The translations under genes were made by a program, and so were the position numbers. From Neckera pumila (taxonomy: Eukaryota; Streptophyta; Bryopsida; Hypnales; Neckeraceae), in the NCBI GenBank assembly GCA_963969595.1, contig OZ018408.1:44393022-44457021 (forward strand): a stretch of DNA of 64,000 nucleotides, given 5' to 3'. The notes beneath the pieces were generated by a model. It was not told the DNA's origin. It did no database searches and was given only the letters and a program-made list of their open reading frames with translations. Positions 49,766 through 63,988 of this stretch are shown here, in pieces (position 1 is the stretch's first letter; the number at the start of each line of letters is the position of its first letter).

Positions 49766-52700
49766 TTAATGGAGGCTGCTTGTTAGTAGAGTTTCACCAG
49801 CCTGGCAATCACTTAACTGCAATTCTATGGAGTCCTGGCTCCAAGAATTCACACTGCAACATGATCTGCGAGGCGCCTGCTTGAGCAAAAAGCAAAACCA
49901 ACGTCAAGACCCACATGAATACTATTAACAAGCAAATCTCTACATGACTAATTGAATAAACGGCAGGAATGCCCATCAACCAGTGTTTGAATCAACTTCT
50001 ACGGATTCTACGTTAATATCATTTTTATGGAGTCAGAGCATAGATGATGTTCATGCTCATAAATTGTTCGTTTCAGGGTGCCAAAATTGTTCCGTTCAAT
50101 TTCCGGGAGCTTTGAAAACGAGGATTTTCACAAGTGCCTTTACTAGGATTGGTATAGCTCTAAAGTTGAAGTAATCATTGAAATCCACCATTTAACAAGT
50201 ATGTATTAGATACTTGGTTGAAGGCTGGAAGACCTCCAAGAATGGTATCAGTAAACATAATCCTCTCCTCCAACTTAAATCAAGACCATGAGGTTTTAGA
50301 GATACGTATCTCTTCAAGAGCGCAGAGGAAAATGAGGATTATAACTCTAGTCCCTCTTCCTCTTTTCTGACCTCAATGTCAATGTGTCAATGAAGTAACA
50401 AGAGAGGATTATATGGTTGAAAAGTGTTCACTAATACAGAGGAGTCTCTATTTCATCTTTATCATAGCCATAATATAATTTCTACGAGGGATTTAAGTGG
50501 ATCTCAACCAATGTATAAATGACACCTTGCATAATTAAGAGATATAATGGAGACCCTCCACAACATTAGCAAAGCCAGAGCTTTGTTGGTTAGAAAATAA
50601 TACCTGAAACCAAGAATTTGCGACTGGCTTTTTCAAAACCCGAATCCGTCGTATAGTGTTGAGGGGTTTCAAGTCCCCATCACACGATGGTCTAGTTCTT
50701 TTCAAATCCTCATTCCTCAGATACAAGCTTTCCAACAAACCTTGGGAATTAGAACTTGGCCCACGCACAGACTTCATGTAAAACATAGAAGGTCGCTTGC
50801 ATGGTTCCTTGGGAACCTCCCGAGTGTTGAATGGAAACTCAGCTTTCTCATTTCCTCTTTTGATGGAGGAAAATGTCCGCAATGGAATCTCCAACTCACG
50901 TGGGGCTAGAAAGCCTTTGTAGACTTGCACAATGTAACCCCATGAAATGGAAAAGGACCACTTCTGGCCATGTGTATAACACATTGATTGCTGGAAAACA
51001 CTTGCGGATTCCACCTTGGCAACTTCAACGAGATGATCTATGGAAGCATACTTTGTGAGGCCGGGGAAGATGGGATAGACGATGTCCATGTGGTGTAGAC
51101 TCACAACTGGAGCTTGAGGATGCGCTGCTAGCATGCCCATTGCATTCCCGCGAATGTCCATCTGGAACCCAATTTCCAATCCACAACAAGAAGAAAATTT
51201 TTGGTCCTAAGACTGACACAATTGAAATGTCTGTATGGAGACAATTCTACTAACTATGCCACATGGACGATGACAACAATTGCTATTTATTGTGCCTTCT
51301 TTCAAAGGTAGAGTTCATGAACCCATATCCACTGACCAACCTCAAAAGACAACTAAGAACTTGTTCTGATTAAGCGACGACTGTGACTAGGATCCATGAA
51401 TTACGGTAAAAGCATTTCAATAAATTATGGGTTTCAAAGTAGAATTGCATGTCAAGAATGTGGACCAGTTGCAATTGTTATGAGGTGTTGAAATATGTTT
51501 ACTCATTTTTTCTTGGACAAGTGAAGACCTAAACCCTAACCCTAAAAAACCCCGCAAACCGCACCTGGTGAAAGCCCAGTTCTTTGGTGAGGGGAACCCC
51601 AAGTTCTGACATGCACACAAATACACGCTCATCGCTGCCAAATAAATTTGGGTATCTGTCCACAACCACGCCCAAAAATTTGTCAAGAAACATGACATAA
51701 TTGGACATCGAATCATTTCTACCATCGAATTTCTGTTCATTCAGGAGACACTAGATGCAAATAAAGTCCATGCACATCTACCCTTACTTCACATCCTGTT
51801 TTCTTTTTCTCAACCTTTTCTCATTTCATACACAACACAACAAAATTTGTGGATGCAGAAGTGGAAGCATGTGCTTGGAGCATCACAGTTATAACGGCAA
51901 AACAATAGAACAAGTCAAAATAGCATACTAATACCGTTACACGAGCATTACTAACGCTGCTTCAATACATTACAACCACCCGCAATGTCATTCAAAGTCT
52001 GCTCTTCGCACTGGTGATATCGAGAGAATGTGCGATGACCGACAGTGTCCGAGAGAGGGAGTGTAAGAACTCGACCCTTTTTTATTACGTTGGCGTAGGA
52101 TTGTAACATGGTATCACAGGATTCTTACGACCTCATGATTCATACAACATCCGAAAGCCATTCAAAGCTTCTCTTCGCACTCACGATATGATCCAGCGAG
52201 TGTGCAATTACAGATTGTGTCAGTAGAGAAGGAGGAGTCCAACACAATACTGTACCTGGCCAGACAACCGTCCTGCATTTTGGCAAGCTCCGCAGCCAAC
52301 GCATAACTGATAGCAAACCCGCCTCCACCAAACGCCATATTAAACGAAAACAGCAGGTTCTGCGTATGCGTTTCCGAGCTGCTGCCCACGTAATACATCC
52401 CCGCAGGATCATACTTCGACAACACATTCACCACATTCTCCGGAAAGAAAAATGTGTCATCGTCTCCCATAACAAACCAGTCCACGTCCACCAGTCCCAA
52501 ACGAAATGTTTCCGAGACGATTCTTGCAATTCTCGTGGCAGTTCTCCTTCGTAAATTGAAGGGGAAGCTCGAGATGTCTTCTGAGATTTTGAAAGGAGGG
52601 GCGTCATGGTCCCAGGTGCCGTTCACCTCTTGGTCTAGCCACACAATGGCCCTGGGGCTGCTGCTGCTGTTGTTGCTGCTGTTGTTGCTGCTGTTGTTGC

Positions 52701-53091
52701 CCATGTTGTACCAACGCTTGATGTAATTTTTCCTGTTGGGCCAGTTCTTCGCTGCTGCGGCTATGGCGAATACTACTTTGGAAAGGGAGGTCGGATGTTG
52801 GGAATGCAGAGGCTTGTGTGAAGGAGGGGGAAGAAGATTGGGAGTGGAATGGGTGACCATGGTTGATAAGGTTTGAACTGATCTGGAGATGCATTTGCCT
52901 TGGCTAATTACAAATGATTGTAGCAGGATTATGAAGGTGAGTATGGAGATTATGACTGCGAAGGTGGACCAGGAACAGGCTGAGGGTTCGAAGAGGCTCC
53001 ATGATCCCCATGTGCTGGCCTTCTTTGGTGCAGTCGCCTTCTGCTGCGCCATGGCTGGGTTCGAGCAAAGATTCCTGTGGTCCTGTTGCAA
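49766..53091 (-). CDS. Fringe-like glycosyltransferase, DUF604 family
   Basis: Four exons with GT–AG borders and matching phase give 531 residues: 52256–53091, 51565–51655, 50604–51161 and 49766–49876. Residues ~43–63 are one hydrophobic signal-anchor, as in Golgi type II enzymes. The catalytic-type motif DDD is at 210–212 (DWFVMGDDDTFFF), followed by GGGGFA, RYPNLFGSDERV across exon 2, GVPLTKELGFHQ|MDIRGNA, and a C-terminal APRRSCC in exon 4. These are the landmarks of plant DUF604/galactosyltransferase-31-like proteins; the sugar donor and acceptor are unknown. A second Met at residue 14 (53050–53052) could be the start. An Asn/Ser-rich stretch (132–145) is an unusual insert before the catalytic core. 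Confidence 0.88.
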
Positions 53092-56000
53092 GCACTGTGT
53101 TAGGGAAACAGGGACAGACTTTCAAGACTGTTTCCAACAGTTCTTTAACCCTAAAGAACCGAGGTTTCATGATTCTTGAATGGTCAGTTTGACTGATCAT
53201 GTTGTGGAGAATGAAATTCAGACGGAACCTAATTTTACGAGACGGGGTTAGCGAAAAACATTGCATGTGTTGATAAAGAAATTGAACAAAAGAATGTCCT
53301 CTTGTGACACTCTCAGAAGTGGCAAAAAAAAGAAATTGAGGCGCAATCTGAGACCCAAAGCAGGAAATTAGCAAAAGCTGAACACGGCATGACCAGAATT
53401 GCTGACCCAATACTTGGAATTGGACGTCGGAACTTTAGTTCCGACGCATATACGAACTCGATCTGTTTATGGAACCTATATCGAATTTGGAAAGAGATCG
53501 GGAATATTTCTACAAGGGTCTCTTCTCGTCACTCAGCTGCTATTGTTGCCACTCTCTCTCCGCAATTGTGTGTATCAAATTCAAGAAAAATCCTCACTTC
53601 CTGAATATAGAAGTGCAAGAAGAAGAGTTGGAAGATCCAAGATAATGCAATTCCACACTTAGAAGAGTTTTATCTCGAAACCTCAAGAGCGGTCAAAATT
53701 GGTTGCAAGAAACAAAGAAATCTATCTTAAGCCTCAAAGACGCAATATGCAAAAAAAGCAGCTCGCTCGTCGAAGCTCCAAGCGCTGCAAATTTGTAAAG
53801 AACCTCACTAAGGTTTTGAGCTTGGAGTCAGCAACTACAAAATTTGGTGTAACTCGTCGACTCTGATCTCTCGTTGCAATTGAACAATTCACGTGTCGCC
53901 ATCATTAGCTCAAGTGCTAGGGTCTCAATACCTCCACTCTCTCAACAAGATCCCAAATTATATATCCAACATGATCACGACGTCACCCCGTCCATCTCCT
54001 CGTTGCTATAGCTTCAGTGCTCTTCTGGCCGGCACCGCGATCAAACGCACTGATGAACCGATCTACAACCAAATTGGACCCTCATCAGAAACTGGGTATT
54101 TAGTGAAAAGCACAGACTCATCATGCAGCAACGTTACTTCAATTCCGAACCCTGTCTTACCGCCGATCGAGACACACAGGCCGGCCTTGGGGTAATACAA
54201 TCGGTCAAGCTGATTAGGCATATCGACGACGCTACGAAGATATATTTAGCGAAACGAAAGAAAGATCCCTCCTACCACCAATTAATATAATAAATATATC
54301 GCAATTGTCAGCTAGTCTAGCACTGCAGGATCGGAGAAGCGTCAATAAAATTAAACTAAAGAATGAATTGAAGCTGTTCGTCAAGCACTTCGAATTGAGG
54401 AAACGAAAGAGCCATTCTTTATAAATATATTCTGCACTCCAAAACGAGCTAGGAACTAGGAGGTATCGATGGGCACCAACAATTCGGGCAACAATTGAAT
54501 GGAAAGAATGAAGTGGAAACAGCTGCTGCTTGCGCGCCAAGAATGCTTGAGAATTGTTCAAAACGGTACTAGTGAGTTCAGGACCTGAGTGAGATCGAGG
54601 TCGAGCAGGACTAATATAACTCCAGAAGATTAATGAAGCCTTGCAAGGTTTTTTGGGAATGATTCAATTCGTGGGGGGCACACATAGCCTGAAAATTTAA
54701 TTTTGGGGTTGTACAAATTCAATGAAGTGGGGAGGGTGAGAGGTAGACAACCAAGAGTCCAAGGAACGCAAAGAACAATGCCTTTGGGCGGAAAGGTCGG
54801 AGCTTTCATGAGTTGAGGAAAGGACGGAGGGGGGGAGCACGGGTGGACAGGTGTCAGGTCGCATGCGGTCCCTGCCATCTGTGGGACCCAGATGGTTTGA
54901 CTGGTTGAGAATCCACTGCATGCATATATTTCTGCATTGTTTCTTTTTCCAGTTTTTTTTATATTTGGGGGTCCACTCATGCAACTCGATAAGGTTGGTG
55001 CACCTATTTGTGCCCACTCCTACTTTATTGTGTCACAAAATGTGTACTTCAATATTCATATTGAAGTATTGAGGTAGGAAGTGCAAAAAAAAGGTTCTTT
55101 AAGTCTTAACTTTTAAACAACAATCACTTGTCTAGAGGGTAGTCCAAAGGGAAATAAAAAATCTCCTTGAAACATGGTATGGGTACTATTGCTTTCCCAA
55201 AGTTTATGTGGTCAAGGCATGCAAAAGTGAATAGTAAATAGTACGTACTTTGATTTTGCAACCTGAATGCAAGTACTTGGCAAGCCATATATTCATTATT
55301 GGAGTGGGTCCAGTAGGTTGAAACATTCCCAAAGAATTCAGTAACTACTTTTTGTCAACAATTCTCTCATAACCAAGCCTAAGGTGGGCTTAGCTTGTCG
55401 CTTAAGGATTAGAGGCCTTCTTAGAGGGTTGGCACATCTCCAAATATTTTCTAGTAAATTTTTCTTTCAAGGATAAATGGAAATCATATCTAAACCACTT
55501 TTATTGCAACAGTACCCTGGGCACTAAAGAATTAACGGTTAATGCATGCCAAGGGAAACACTACGGCAGCACACATGGAGTCTAAGACTCCTGCAGGGGT
55601 ACACTCTTGAATGATATTCAAGAGAGGTGCCATGTATTTTGATGAGGCAGTTCCTTGTGACTGAAGCTCACAGGAGGCAGCAGACAATTTTTTCATAGAA
55701 TGCACTCTCCATATAACAGACACCATAATGGAAAATTCAAGTACTCCTAACTCGAGAAATCCGGCCAAGGACGGACGAATAAATGCATGACAAAGTGAAA
55801 CTGGTGAACATCGGTTGTGTCAGATGTTACCTGTTTCCGAAATAAAGAGTTCCCAGCATCAAGTCGTCCAGGATTCACTCAAATTCTGGCATTCATCCGG
55901 ACAACTTGCTGTATAAATCAGTGAATTTCAATGCTGTGCCGGTGCGTCTTTACTTACACCTCATTACCAACTATTAAGTATTTAAGAGCAGTTCATACAA

Positions 56001-57280
56001 TTGCATTAGCACCATCTGTGCAAGCACATTTTATATGAACCAATATGCATCTTATCAGCAACAAGGACGACCAGAACTATCATGATAAATACCGTACACG
56101 AAAGAACATAATCTTCCACACCAGGACGATTCGCCACTCCAGAAATTGCTTCTGAACCACAAATTGTCCATTGCGGTTGGTGCAGGATCGTCAACCCCGC
56201 AGAAAGCTTCTCCTCACTTTAATGTCAAACAATCTGCCAACCCTGGATCGAGGTCACCCTGGATCGAGGCCAAAACTGTATAAAATATTAGCTTTGCAGA
56301 TGTAATCCTTACTTCCGTCTGAACGTAACGTAAAATGATGGAATTGACTACAACCTGGTATTTTTAAGTTAAATGCAGCGAATTCACTAAAATTACGAAA
56401 CTAGAAAATGCTATGATCCAACATTAGCTATACCTCAACGCCTGAATTGAATAGGTAGCCAATTTGATGTGAAGGCTAAAGCTGTTTCATGACTCTGCCC
56501 ATTGCTGCCACAAACATAAAACCATCTGAATTGGTCGTCAGAAATTCTTTTTCACCCGCATCAAACTCCTATGACACCAAACACCTGTTTGATCCGGGCA
56601 AGGAAGAATTTTTGACGTCCAATTCAGACTGAAGTCGAAGTTTGATTCAGTAAAGACTTTGTTTATCAAGTAACAACCTCGGGTTCCGTAAGAGTGAGAC
56701 GTATTCGCAACAAGGTGTAGAAATCTTCGCCATCGAAGTAGACCTGTAATCACCAACATGACTGAAGAGTTGAAAGAGATTGTAGTATAAGCATATATTT
56801 GATGGTCAATGCTGGGATCATCTGCGAGGGAATCTGCTCAACACCAACATGCAGATCGCCAGGACACTTATAAATTGCTGCGAACTATTTCATGAGATCC
56901 TAGACACAAACAGATAGCATAGACCACTGCGCTTAACTGTACAGTTCACCAAATTAAAGATACCTCCACTAGCACTCAAGTCTTCTACCTCTACCAAGAA
57001 AGGATATACCCCAGGGAATATCATTCGTGTAAGAATTCCATGCAAAGACGCAAGATATAGAGCGTAAACTAATCACCTGCAGATCAATAGATACTATACC
57101 TGAAATTTGATCACCAGCTCTCCAATAAAGATGCAATTCACTGATTAGGTCAAGAAAGCCGCTGCAATGAGCTCAGTAACAACAACGAAAAAACAATCAA
57201 GATCTCAATCGAGACTCTGACTGGCACTGACCGCTCTACTCGGCTACTGCATTGATTCCGGATTGTCAAACTGAAAGACG
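53092..57280. other. Intergenic region upstream of the glycosyltransferase
   Basis: No convincing gene. It includes a small perfect hairpin at 53425–53446 (CGTCGGAACT, two-base loop, inverse). Frames at 54232–55017, 55532–55768 and 56538–56759 have no motifs I can place. Promoter elements of the minus-strand glycosyltransferase should lie just above 53092. Confidence 0.4.
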
Positions 57281-57460
57281 CATAGGACAGGGCCACGCAA
57301 ATTTACAAACCGTAAGGTACTGGCCTCCTAAAATTGAAAAATTCAGTGATTACAAGGCTCCGCTCCAATTTCATTAACCAGGAGGCCACTTCAACTGCCG
57401 ACCTCCGATCAAGTGATACACCGACTAGCATCCATTCAGTCCGTCATTGATCAAAACACC
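57281..57460 (-). pseudogene. Dead tandem copy of the HIT gene 3' end
   Basis: This ~180-bp segment is a direct repeat of 57472–57663, which is the final coding part and 3' flank of the HIT gene, sharing CATAGGACAGGGC at the head of each copy. Compared with the gene it has lost 12 bases that encode two of the three triad histidines (reading YHLIGG), and it has an in-frame stop further upstream. It still ends in GGRQLKWPPG and two stops. No start codon or N-terminal part is present, so it cannot make a HIT protein. Confidence 0.85.
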
Positions 57461-57564
57461 AAAGAAACACACATAGGACAGGGCTACGCAAATTTACAAA
57501 CCCAAAGGTACCAGCCTCCTCAAATTGAAAATTTCAGTGATTACAAAGCTCCGCTCCAATTCCC

Positions 57565-58158
57565 TTAACCAGGAGGCCACTTCAACTGCCGTCCTCCGAT
57601 CAAGTGCAAATGCAAGTGGTACACCGACTGGCATGCACTCGGCCCGTCATTGATCACCACCCGAAACCCGTCCGGCTGCAGCCCCTCCTGCTCCGCCACT
57701 TCTTTGGCCGCGTAAAGAAGCTCCCCTAACACGTCCTTGTTCCCCTCCGTCGCCTTACTCAGCTGCGTCAGTCCGTCCCTCTTCTTGGGAATGAGCACCA
57801 CATGCACCGGCGCTTGCGGGTTGACGTCCCGGAACGCCAACACCTTCTCCGTCTCGTACACAATCGTGGCAGGGATTTCCTTGCTGATGATCTTGTCGAA
57901 AATCGTCGGCTTGGCGGGGTCTACAGTCGCGGCCGCCACTTTGGCCGCGGCTTCTTCGTCTCGAGGTTGCGCCTGGACCCTACTACCAGACTTAGGAGAC
58001 GAAACAGGATCCATGGAGACAAGTTTGGGAGAGCCAGAAGCGAACCTAATAAGCTTAGAATTAGACGAGTGCAGAATGGCGGAGGTAATGCGCGGGGCAA
58101 GAGACGAGATGTGGAAGGACGACGGCGTTCGCAGCGCCATAGATGGAACAAACGCCAT
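57565..58158 (-). CDS. HIT-family nucleotide-binding protein (HINT1-like), intronless, with N-terminal extension
   Basis: One uninterrupted frame gives 197 residues. Residues ~85–197 form a HIT domain: IFDKIISKEIP, VLAFRDVNPQAP, HVVLIPKK, INDGPSACQSVYHLHLHLIGG and a GRQLKWPPG end. The three histidines of the triad are at 181, 183 and 185. HINT-type enzymes cleave phosphoramidates or sulfated nucleotides such as APS; which applies here is not visible. The first ~55 residues are Ser/Ala/Arg-rich with few acids, which suits a plastid or mitochondrial targeting peptide, and are absent from the short cytosolic plant form as I recall it. Lack of introns next to intron-rich neighbours could mean a retrocopy. 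The first in-frame Met was used; Met at residue 7 and Met49 are alternatives. Confidence 0.88.
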   Translation of the reverse strand: MAFVPSMALRTPSSFHISSLAPRITSAILHSSNSKLIRFASGSPKLVSMDPVSSPKSGSRVQAQPRDEEAAAKVAAATVDPAKPTIFDKIISKEIPATIVYETEKVLAFRDVNPQAPVHVVLIPKKRDGLTQLSKATEGNKDVLGELLYAAKEVAEQEGLQPDGFRVVINDGPSACQSVYHLHLHLIGGRQLKWPPG

Positions 58159-58229
58159 AGCCGAAGCTCGGGTTTAGGGGCACTGTGACGGGCCTCAAAG
58201 GATTCATCCCATTCTTTGATTCAAGGGGG

Positions 58230-59914
<1,685 letters not shown>

Positions 59915-60260
59915 AAAAAAAACCATTAGAAGAAATTTGAGGCCTCCAAGAGCTTGCAAGTTATCCTATGTTCCCACAGCATTCTCATGTAGGAAAGTTG
60001 CTTGCTAACATGGTCGAGATAGTGTCACGTCATTTTCTGAAAAAAAAAAAAAAAATTGGCCTGAAATGATATTTGGGAGAGATTTTTTTAATTTTTTTAA
60101 TTTTTTTTTAATTTTTAATTTTTGACAACCCATATCGGCTGTTCACAGATTTGGCCAGATTTGGGAATGGGCCTGAAACGGCCCTCCAATGCCCTCCAAT
60201 CTCTTCTAATGCTGCTCATCACTAAATTCCAATCCTTCATAGAACTCAATTTTAAAATAT
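59915..60260 (-). repeat. Dispersed ~330-bp repeat, copy 2
   Basis: This is the reverse complement of the repeat at 38600–38935, including CGGCCCTCCAATGCCCTCCA and GGCTGTTCACAG. Homopolymer A/T tracts differ in length. Confidence 0.7.
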
Positions 60261-60656
60261 CACATTTAAAAAATGCAATACTAAAATGAAAAGAACTAGA
60301 ACCATCAGGATACCCATTCTTGACAAGTAGACTTTTATTGAAAGTGTCCCCCAAAGTGCAATTAATAAACCATCCCATATAGAATTGTAATTTGTTCTTA
60401 TGACCAAGCCATGTGATGATTTTAGTGCTTAGGGAGCTTTCACTTTGAAACTTCATAGTAATCACATGTCTTATCCAAAAATTCTATTTTATTTATTTAA
60501 AATTCATGATTTTCAATTGCAAGATTATTTTCTGGCTTGAAAAAAGGTGCCTCTAACTATGTTGAATAGCTAATTTTCACGATTTGGGGTGTTTTCACCT
60601 TACATAAGAATTGTGCCCTCCTATAAGTGCTAACCTTTTCTTATAGTCCAGGTTAA

Positions 60657-60877
60657 CCCTAGAGCGCTCCGACGTCCATATTCTGGACGATGAATAGAGG
60701 GCTTGCAAGCCCTGTTTCATCCAACCAACTTCTCATTCATCCAATGTAATATTTGAATCTAGCAAAGACAACCTTCCTTAATGACGTAATCCATGAAATT
60801 CCGGTAAATGATATTTTTGGACAAAGATATGAGCAAAAATGTGCAAAAATTCAGAAAAGGATTGAGACCTTCAGGGG
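60657..60877. mobile_element. ~221-bp TTAA-flanked MITE
   Basis: The body starts CCCTAGAGCGCTCC and ends with the inverse-type GAGACCTTCAGGGG, flanked by TTAA at 60653–60656 and 60878–60881. The ends are only partly complementary (CCC..A/G..TC pattern), so the pairing is weaker than at 12422. It encodes no protein. Confidence 0.5.
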
Positions 60878-60881
60878 TTAA

Positions 60882-61482
60882 GTCATACTGATTTCATTAA
60901 TTTGCATCTGGGAGGTCACTAATAGCAACACATGATCCTATGAAGCTCTAGAAATTTGAACATAACCGATTTTCCCAACTTCCAACAGCTTCCCACCACA
61001 TTGGTATATACCCCACATCCACAGTCTGCTTACCACTAGATTCCTGGTAAACTTTCTCACTAAAGCAAGCACACATTTTCACATTTTGAACTTGATGCGT
61101 CTATCAACCTCAAAGTCTGATGAATGTATTCAAGAGCATTCAATGGGTTTCAGTCTACGAGACCCATAATTGTGGCTGAACATAATTTGCATCCGGTAGA
61201 GGTCACAATAGTAGCACATGATCCAATGAAGCCCTAGAAACTTGTGACAAATGGACACAGCATTTTCAAAACTGATAACAGCTTCGGTTGTATTCGGTAC
61301 ATCCACGCTAGATTTTTGCTAGACTTTCTCACTAACTGAAACGCAAACACACATATTGGACTTGATGCCTCTATCAAAGTCTGAACGAGTTCAATAGCAT
61401 TCAATGGGTTTCGATTGGTTTCATTCAGTGGGTTTCATTAAGTCTACGAGACTGCTATGTGTCTGTCTGTCTGTCTATCTGT
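60882..61482. other. 3' flank of VDE gene
   Basis: No gene is seen. A GTCT-rich microsatellite (GTCTGTCTGTCTGTC…) lies at about 61459–61485, immediately after and touching the VDE stop codon. The phrase AGCATTCAATGGGTTTC occurs at about 61136 and again near 61396. Confidence 0.5.
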
Positions 61483-63988
61483 CTACCTAAGCTTGCGGAT
61501 CGGAACAGCGTTCCCAAACAACTTGCCCACACTCGTAGCATCCATTTCCAAGTCCTTGAGGATCTGCTTCTCTTCGTCTCCCAGCGCTTGGAAGAAACGC
61601 TCCTCGTCCCGCTCGAGCTCTTGGGCCTCCCTGTTGAAGTCTCCGAACAAAGCCATCTGGATTTTCTGAAGACCCTGCCCAAACTTCACGAACAGAGACT
61701 CGCCATCCTCCACCTCCTGCTCCAAGTATTTCTCCCCGGCCTCCACCTCTTTCTCCACGTACCTCTCGCCATCCTCCACCTGCCAAAAAATGCATCATTT
61801 AAGTACTGTTCAAAGACTTTTTCCGGGTGGATGTTCTAAAATCGTTTCTTAAACAATAGGTACATATTAATTTAGGTAATTTACATAATGAGAGCATTGA
61901 TCCAAGTGACGCTTTTGGATGTCCCTACCTAGTTTGTATCCGGGAAATGTGAAAACTATCACTTCAGTTTGATTTAGAAACGTAAATTTTCAGATTACCA
62001 ACATGATTCTGAAAAAAACTCAATTTGCAAGCAGGAGACGCATTCTATATCTATATCTGAAGAATACTTTCCAGATCAGACTTGATACCTCATTCCCAGA
62101 TATAGAATAGTTATAGTAATGCACTAGAAACACTGAACACGATTTGTCTTCACTCCACATGACCGAGAATGGTGTGCAACGACATGTTTATTGTAAAGTT
62201 TCAACCCAAATTGCTACAGTTAGGGAGCTTCATTCAAGGGCTTACTTCTCTAAAATTTTCTGGAACTCCAGATGTAAAGAGGATGTGTGTCAAGTAAAGA
62301 AGATGCCAGAGGATTGGGGCATCTGATTCTTTTGTGAATTAGGAGATGGACTCAATGTGTAAAAGGCTCCCTTCCAAGAATGTTATGTCAGAGTATCAAA
62401 TCCTAGCAATGCCTAGGGGGAATAAAATGGAAAGGCAAAAGCACTAGAGGGAATAAAATCACCTTTTTTTCCAGTCTCGCAAACAGAGGTGCTTCCGGTC
62501 CACAAGTATTGTCTGTTATGGTGAACTTCTTGAAATCCAGGTTTACTCTCTCGGCAGCAGCTTGCAGCTCAGGAATAATACTGGTCGGCAATGTGGGGCT
62601 CTTGGTATACACCACTGCTCCTCCATACCCATCCCAGGCATCGTTCTTCCCGCGGTAGTAGATGAACGCGTAGTCGTCTTCCTTGTTCTCTATCTTAGAT
62701 GCAAGGACGTACCTGAACAAGGGAAGATAATGCACTCTCATCATAAACACCCACATGCAAACAACAGAACAAGGCAACATTAGCATTGTGTTCTTCGCAT
62801 CCTTAGCTGCACCACTTAATCTATTTAGTGTACGATACACTACGTCATAGGCCTGTATTTTGAACATCACAAATTAGAGTACCTATCGATGAACTCCATT
62901 TGATGAGCTCTGGATCTCAAGTTGGACAAATGTTGCTTGAGTGATTATTCATTCAAAAGCTTCTTGATAGTGGATTTATTCCAGGTCCCAAAGAACATTA
63001 TTTACCAAGAAGAGTTCATTTTATTCTAAGGCAAAGCTATTTTGGTATTACATTGAATCATGGAGCACACAATAGAATAAACGGTGTAGCTCCTGAAATC
63101 ATGGAATGTGGACAAGAGCACAGACCAATCATCCTGATAGTGGAGGAACTCGTTGCCGTGGTTGTATAAGACTCCTGGTTGCTGGGGATCTTGTACGAAG
63201 TTCTGCACCGCGCTACGTGTGAAAAAACCTCCATCTGGAGTAGGGATTCGCCAGTTCAGCTTTCCTGACACACCAACCTCTCTCATCAGACACAACTTCT
63301 ATCTGAGTACTGCAAATTCAACCACCAACAGAGAAAAAAACACTGCAAGCATAAACTAAAATAGAACTACGTAGAACGAACCCCAAACTTGCTTCCTTGT
63401 GGTAACCAAGTGTAAGTAGAACCGACTTGTTAAACCCCGCACCTGTCAATTTGGTGGGCTCTGCTGAGAAAAAATGCTTTTGACAATCGAAGGTATCAAA
63501 AGTTTTGTTCAATCCACTGGTAATATACCAGGTCCCGGTAAACCGAGTAGTGTCAAACTCAGGTACTAGGGCTTGTGGACCGGGCACTGGGAAGCGGCCT
63601 TCGTCAGCCTTCTGAGGCACGCACCCTTTCCTTGTCACAGCACAGTCGTTGAATTGATCCACAACGGCGTTCTCGAACAAGTCACCACATCCAATCTGCA
63701 AATCTTTCCACACGTCAAACATCGTGTACATTGAAGCATATCTGTAGTATATCTTACACAAAAGCACTCATCGCCGAGAATGAGCGAACCTAAAACATCA
63801 ACTTCAAGGCATAATCTAATAGATCCTCACAATGGAGAATCACTACGTGCTTTATTCGATTGGGATAACGCAAAGTGATGGATTGCCAGACCTGACACTC
63901 GGTTTCATCAGGGCGTCCGTTGCAGGTATTCAAACATGCCACGTTGGTTGCGCACTTCGGGTCTCCTATGCACTTGGCGAATTCCACC
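61483..63988 (-). CDS. VDE: Violaxanthin de-epoxidase, 3' five exons (5' end off window)
   Basis: The enzyme converts violaxanthin to zeaxanthin in the thylakoid lumen at low pH. Exons with GT–AG borders and consistent phase are 63892–63988, 63443–63695, 63126–63264, 62463–62712 and 61483–61779, about 344 residues. In order they show the Cys-rich region ([40 protein letters not shown]), the lipocalin-like barrel ([36 protein letters not shown]-type [27 protein letters not shown]), and the Glu-rich C-terminal helix region ending AVPIRKLR. The first exon visible begins in phase 2 after an AATATGCAG acceptor, so the transit peptide and a few mature residues lie beyond 64000. No internal stop or frameshift was seen. 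Regulation is known to be by lumen acidification and disulfide state in this family. Confidence 0.95.

Noticed and set aside
52454..52894. Poly-Leu or poly-Gln frames overlapping the glycosyltransferase
   Set aside because: These are other-frame shadows of the Asn/Ser repeat in the real exon.
57737..58188. Long plus-strand frames opposite the HIT gene
   Set aside because: They are antisense shadows of a GC-richer real exon; the minus frame has the HIT motifs.
61455..61839. Alternative frames over the last VDE exon
   Set aside because: The exon 61483–61779 in the VDE frame has the family's Glu-rich end and a matching acceptor.
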